Below, piece by piece: positions 31,852 to 35,611 of a stretch of 35,611 bases of DNA (positions are counted from its first letter, which is position 1; every line of letters begins with the position of its first letter). Both the position numbers and the translations under genes were made by a program. Location of the stretch: NCBI GenBank assembly GCA_902800005.1, contig CADCCP010000004.1:116814-152424 (forward strand), given 5' to 3'. The notes under the pieces were generated by a model. The model was given only the letters and a program-made list of their open reading frames with translations, made no database searches and had not been told where the DNA came from. Origin of the DNA: an uncultured Ruminococcus sp. (GTDB taxonomy: Bacteria; Bacillota; Clostridia; Oscillospirales; Acutalibacteraceae).

Positions 31852-34446
31852 TTATTTTGCAAGTTTTACTAATTCAAACAATATATTCATTGCTTCCATC
31901 GGTGTGACGGTATTTATATCTATACTTTTCAATCTCTTTTCAACTGCCGTTTCTTCGGGAATGAATGTTAATTGCGGTGTTTCTTCCTGTTTTTTAGACT
32001 TGCGTTTCTGCTTGGGCTGACCGCTCTCCAATTCCGACAATATCTTTTTTGCCCTCTCTATCACGCTTTCAGGCAAGCCTGCCAATTTCGCAACCTCTAC
32101 ACCGTAACTTTCATCTGCCGCCCCTCTGATTATCCTACGCAAAAATGTAATGTCATCTCCACGTTTTATTGCAGCTATATTATAATTCTTCACGCCCTTA
32201 ACATTATCTTCTAAAACTGTTAATTCATGGTAATGCGTTGCAAAAAGCGTCTTTGCACCCAACGTCTTTTTATCCGCAACATACTCCAATACCGCCCTTG
32301 CAATACTCATTCCGTCAAATGTAGATGTACCTCTGCCTATCTCGTCAAGTATCAAAAGGCTGTTTTTTGTCGCATTTTTCAGGATATATGCAACTTCATT
32401 CATCTCTACCATAAATGTAGATTGTCCCGTTGCCAAGTCGTCAGATGCACCTATTCTTGTGAATATACTGTCAACTATGGAAATTTCTGCTGACTTTGCA
32501 GGTACATATGAACCCATCTGTGCCATTAAAACTATCAATGCAACTTGCCGCATATATGTAGATTTACCTGCCATATTAGGTCCTGTCACTATTGCAACTC
32601 TGTTTTCATTCGTATCCAAAAATACGTCATTCGGTACAAATCTTATATCCCTTGATATGCTTTCAACAACAGGGTGACGGCTCTCCGTCAGCTTTATAAT
32701 GCCGTCTGCCGTTATTCTCGGACAACAATAGTTATTTTCAAATGCCGCTTGTGCCAATGATGCTATCACATCAAGCGTAGCAACCGCATTTGCTGTTTTA
32801 TTTATCCTTGCAAGCGACTTTGCAACAGTCTTTCTTATATAGTCGAATATCTCATATTCCAGACCGAATGAACGGTCTTTTGCACCTAATATCCTCTGTT
32901 CAAGTTCCTTTAATTCCTGTGTGATGAACCTTTCACCATTCGTTAAAGTCTGCTTTCTTATATAACTTTGCGGCACCATGTTTTTATACGAGTTCGACAC
33001 CTCTATATAATAGCCGAATACTCTGTTAAAGCCTATTTTCAATTTCGGTATGCCTGTTTCGGCACGTTCCCTTGACTCTATCTTTGCCAAAATCGATGAA
33101 CTGTTGTTCATGTCATATCTAAGTTCATCAAGTTCCTTATTATAGCCCTCTTTTATCATGCCGCCCTCTTTAACTGTAAAAGGCGGCTCTTCAACGATAG
33201 CTTCATCTATCAGCTTACATATATCGTCAAGGCTGTCCAAATCACTGTAAATACTTTTTATAATGCCACTCTGACCGTCTTTTATGACCGCCCTCACCGT
33301 CGGCAGCCTTTTCAACGCATTACACATTGAACGCAGTTCTCTTGCATTTGCAGAACCGTATACTATCCTTGTAATTATCCTTTGAATATCTGTTATCCCG
33401 ACCAATGCTTCTCTCAGATCAGTTCTCATCATTACATTTTCATATAATTCCGTTACACCGTTCTGTCTTTTAATGATCTGTGCCATGCTGACAAGAGGCT
33501 TTTCAACACAGCTTTTCATCATTCGCTTGCCCATAGAGGTCTTTGTCCTGTCAAGTACAGCAAGCAAACTTGCAGCTTTATTCTTTGAGTTTAACGGCTC
33601 TGTCAACTCCAAATTACGTCTTGTATTGTAGTCGATATGCAGATACTGATTTTCTTTATACAGTTCAATTCTGTCTATTCTCTCCAAGCCGTTCATTTGT
33701 GTACGCCTGAGATACGAAAGCAATGCCCCCAATGCTGAAACTGTCTGCTGACTTTTTTCTAATTGCAATTCCTCTAAACTGTTCTTTTTAAAATGCTCCA
33801 ATAAGACTTTTTCGTTGTCAGCAAAGGAAAATTCCTCGTCATCAAGCATACTGACGCTTGCCGACAATTTATCTTTTATAAATGCCGCCAAAGTTTTGAA
33901 CTTAACACATTCTCCGCCTATCAATATTTCTTTAGGCGAAAATTTCAGCAATTCATCTTTTATTCTGTTTTCCTGACCGTCACCCTCTATGAGAGTAGCA
34001 TACAGCTCACCTGTTGAAATATCACAGAACGACAAACCTGTTTTATCCTTTTGAGTAAAGACCGTACAGATAAAGTTATTACTGCTCTCGTCAAGCATAC
34101 TCGATTCCATTACAGTACCGGGTGTCACAATACGAACTATTTCACGCTTTACAAGTCCTTTTGCTTGTGATGGGTCTTCCGTCTGCTCGCATATCGCAAC
34201 TTTATAGCCTTTTTCAACCAGCTTTGCTATATAGCCCTCTACACTGTGATACGGCACTCCGCACATGGGGGCTCTTTCTTCCAAACCGCATTCCTTGCCC
34301 GTCAAGGTCAATTCCAACTCCCTTGAAACGAGTTTTGCATCGTCAAAAAACATTTCATAAAAATCGCCTACCCTGAAAAATATCAAGGTATCCTTATTTT
34401 TTTCCTTTACTTCCAGATACTGCACCATCAACGGTGAAAGCCCCAT
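31852..34446 (-). CDS. mutS: DNA mismatch recognition ATPase MutS
   Basis: An 864-residue MutS1. The mismatch-binding FYE is in FFRVGDFYEMFFDDA near residue 30, the Walker A is GPNMAGKSTYMRQ, and LDEIGRGTSTFDG and FATHYHEL follow. The tail has the helix-rich dimer region. ATG 34446 is preferred: GGAGG lies 10 bases upstream, while the ATG at 34455 is only one or two bases from it. Upstream is the heptamer array, and downstream the triple hairpin and mutL. Confidence 0.97.
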   Translation of the reverse strand: MGLSPLMVQYLEVKEKNKDTLIFFRVGDFYEMFFDDAKLVSRELELTLTGKECGLEERAPMCGVPYHSVEGYIAKLVEKGYKVAICEQTEDPSQAKGLVKREIVRIVTPGTVMESSMLDESSNNFICTVFTQKDKTGLSFCDISTGELYATLIEGDGQENRIKDELLKFSPKEILIGGECVKFKTLAAFIKDKLSASVSMLDDEEFSFADNEKVLLEHFKKNSLEELQLEKSQQTVSALGALLSYLRRTQMNGLERIDRIELYKENQYLHIDYNTRRNLELTEPLNSKNKAASLLAVLDRTKTSMGKRMMKSCVEKPLVSMAQIIKRQNGVTELYENVMMRTDLREALVGITDIQRIITRIVYGSANARELRSMCNALKRLPTVRAVIKDGQSGIIKSIYSDLDSLDDICKLIDEAIVEEPPFTVKEGGMIKEGYNKELDELRYDMNNSSSILAKIESRERAETGIPKLKIGFNRVFGYYIEVSNSYKNMVPQSYIRKQTLTNGERFITQELKELEQRILGAKDRSFGLEYEIFDYIRKTVAKSLARINKTANAVATLDVIASLAQAAFENNYCCPRITADGIIKLTESRHPVVESISRDIRFVPNDVFLDTNENRVAIVTGPNMAGKSTYMRQVALIVLMAQMGSYVPAKSAEISIVDSIFTRIGASDDLATGQSTFMVEMNEVAYILKNATKNSLLILDEIGRGTSTFDGMSIARAVLEYVADKKTLGAKTLFATHYHELTVLEDNVKGVKNYNIAAIKRGDDITFLRRIIRGAADESYGVEVAKLAGLPESVIERAKKILSELESGQPKQKRKSKKQEETPQLTFIPEETAVEKRLKSIDINTVTPMEAMNILFELVKLAK

Positions 34447-34496
34447 AATTTTCATTCCTCCGCTTTATTCTCAAAACTTGCCCATGTTCCTAATTG

Positions 34497-34552
34497 CACA
34501 TTGTACATTGTACATTGCACATTGTACATTGCACATTGTACATTGTACATTG
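34497..34552. repeat. Array of eight heptamers at the ricA-like 3' end
   Basis: Eight contiguous 7-mers (CACATTG or TACATTG) from 34497 to 34552, with a partial unit before. The array ends one base from the stop codon of the ricA-like gene (34554). It is the same repeat as at 12974 and has the same orientation relative to the upstream gene. It makes up most of the ricA-like/mutS spacer. Confidence 0.95.
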
Positions 34553-34553
34553 T

Positions 34554-34982
34554 TTAACATCCTCCGCATGATGCACAGTTTCCGGTACAGGGAACATAAT
34601 CCGCTGTTTCGGGATCGCCGCCCTCAGATGACTCCTGTATGATAGTCGTGATACGCTTCATCAAAACATCAAATTCATCTTTTGCATCGTTGTAGTTTAT
34701 CATTCTTTCATTCGTCATTATCTTTGCATACACTTTACGCATTTCTCTGTTGAGTTTCTGTATTCTCTCGGAATCCTGCTCACTCTCACTCTTGGAAGTA
34801 GCTTCGCTTATCTCCTCACGCTTCAAGCCGAATTCATTTATCATCTTCTGCAATTCCTCATCTTCATCAGCAGCTTGTTTTGCTATCTGCAATTTCAGAT
34901 AAATGTCCTCTCTCTGCAATTTCTTTCCGACTTCCCTTACAAGTTCGATAATGTCCATTTCATTTACATTTTTGTTTTCCAT
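34554..34982 (-). CDS. YlbF/YmcA (RicA-like) family protein with C-terminal cysteine cluster
   Basis: A 142-residue helical protein of the YlbF/YmcA family. In Bacillus, RicA (YmcA), RicF and RicT form an iron-sulfur complex that adjusts RNase Y activity and mRNA processing, and ymcA lies directly after miaB (ymcB) as here. The helical body (KLQIAKQAADEDEELQKMIN, and NREMRKVYAKIMTNERMINY) fits. The last 11 residues read CTGNCASCGGC: Cys132, 136, 139 and 142, a likely metal or Fe-S site. ATG 34982 is chosen because AAAGGAGT lies 7 bases upstream, right after the miaB stop; the open frame before it overlaps miaB. Confidence 0.85.
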   Translation of the reverse strand: MENKNVNEMDIIELVREVGKKLQREDIYLKLQIAKQAADEDEELQKMINEFGLKREEISEATSKSESEQDSERIQKLNREMRKVYAKIMTNERMINYNDAKDEFDVLMKRITTIIQESSEGGDPETADYVPCTGNCASCGGC

Positions 34983-34996
34983 AGTTATTAACTCCT

Positions 34997-35611
34997 TTAA
35001 ATAATTTTTCCTCTTAATATCCAATTTCTTGACTCCGTGACTTCTGCATTTTGGAATGTTCCTATCAAATCGGGCGTTCCCGAAACTTCAACTACTATAT
35101 TATTCTGCGTTCTTGCACAAAGTATTCCGTCTTTTTTCTGTTCCTCAACAAGCACTCTGTATATTTTGCCGTTCATCTCCGCACATCTCTTGGCGGCGAT
35201 TTCTTCCTGAACTTTCAGCAATTCACTGAACCATTGTGATTTTTCTTCATAGCTTATCGGATCATCCATTTTTGCGGCAGGCGTGCCTACTCTTGGCGAA
35301 TATATGAATGTGAAAAGCGATGTGAAGCCTACTTCTCTTATCAAATCAAGTGTCTGTTGAAAATCCTCATAAGTTTCTCCCGGAAATCCCACTATTACAT
35401 CACTTGTCAATGACAAGTCGGGTATCCTGCTTTTCGCATAGTTCACTACCTCCATGTATTTTGCCTTGTCATAATGGCGGTTCATGCGTTTCAATATCCT
35501 GTCACTTCCGCATTGAAACGGCAAGTGTATATGATTGCAAATTTTATCGCTTTCCGCTATGACATCTATCAGTTCTTTTGACGCATCTTTTGGGTGTGAA
35601 GTCATGAACCT
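34997..35611 (-). CDS. miaB: tRNA-2-methylthio-N6-dimethylallyladenosine synthase MiaB, C-terminal part
   Basis: The C-terminal third of a radical SAM methylthiotransferase that adds a methylthio group to i6A37 of tRNAs reading UNN codons. The frame enters from the right edge as RFMTSHPKDAS. HLPFQCGSDRILKRMNRHYDKAKY, DVIVGFPGETYEDF and FIYSPRVGTPAAKM are typical of MiaB, and a TRAM domain follows (GKIYRVLVEEQ onward). The catalytic cysteines lie outside the window. The MiaB assignment (rather than MtaB or RimO) rests on QCGSDRILKRMNR and on the ricA-mutS-mutL context. Confidence 0.92.
   Translation of the reverse strand, partial: RFMTSHPKDASKELIDVIAESDKICNHIHLPFQCGSDRILKRMNRHYDKAKYMEVVNYAKSRIPDLSLTSDVIVGFPGETYEDFQQTLDLIREVGFTSLFTFIYSPRVGTPAAKMDDPISYEEKSQWFSELLKVQEEIAAKRCAEMNGKIYRVLVEEQKKDGILCARTQNNIVVEVSGTPDLIGTFQNAEVTESRNWILRGKII

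Noticed and set aside
31755..31862. Upstream extension of mutL through the hairpin block
   Set aside because: The added residues only translate the hairpin repeat, and AAGGAG sits 7 bases before ATG 31754, which begins the conserved MutL N-terminus.

Overview
The window looks like a chromosomal segment of a low-to-moderate GC Firmicute of the Clostridia, most likely a Ruminococcus or another Oscillospiraceae member. Supporting signs are Gram-positive Shine-Dalgarno sites, HPr kinase and WhiA, a CwlD-type amidase usual in spore formers, a miaB-ricA-mutS-mutL gene order like that of Bacillus (without cotE), and a surface pullulanase. There is no phage, transposase, CRISPR array, rRNA or tRNA. 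Genes are packed tightly, with several 1-4 base start/stop overlaps.

Layout. 1-1538: 3' part of a secreted type I pullulanase with a starch-binding-like module, an 18-bp repeat linker and a C-terminal surface anchor. 1697-4393: typA plus a DEDDh exonuclease carrying a zinc ribbon. 4411-6068 (minus): mscS-coaX. 6218-8694: a MORN-repeat protein translationally coupled to a Cof-type HAD phosphatase, converging on a histidine phosphatase (minus, to 9320). That phosphatase diverges from an XRE regulator (9475-10155), with two perfect dyads in the control region. 10198-11100 (minus): a lipoprotein. 11247-12864: a HAD protein plus proC. 13077-14795 (minus): pgcA. 15067-17820: a membrane-anchored protein plus a phosphomannomutase-like enzyme with a long repeat tail. 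17862-19031 (minus): a GT4 glycosyltransferase. 19199-23480: hprK-murB-rapZ-whiA-vanZ operon. 23494-26134 (minus): a zinc-ribbon membrane protein and a Na/Pi cotransporter. 26268-29770 (minus): peptide deformylase, radA, cwlD and a coiled-coil protein, with a tiny Cys-rich ORF on the plus strand at 26731. 29862-35611 (minus): miaB-ricA-like-mutS-mutL.

Themes are carbohydrate handling and envelope building (pullulanase, two phosphohexomutase-superfamily enzymes, glycosyltransferase, HprK, MurB, RapZ, CwlD) and genome maintenance (MutS, MutL, RadA, exonuclease).

The most unusual material is not a classical defence or mobile system. It consists of: (i) arrays of a 7-bp repeat placed directly at stop codons, in the same orientation relative to the upstream gene at three gene ends; (ii) a triple-hairpin block inserted between mutS and mutL; (iii) a phosphomannomutase-like protein with a replaced phosphate-binding loop and a 13-residue-repeat plus lysine-rich tail; (iv) a RicA-like protein ending in a four-cysteine cluster; and (v) a divergent XRE/phosphatase control region with paired dyads. 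I found no complete new system that I can name with confidence.
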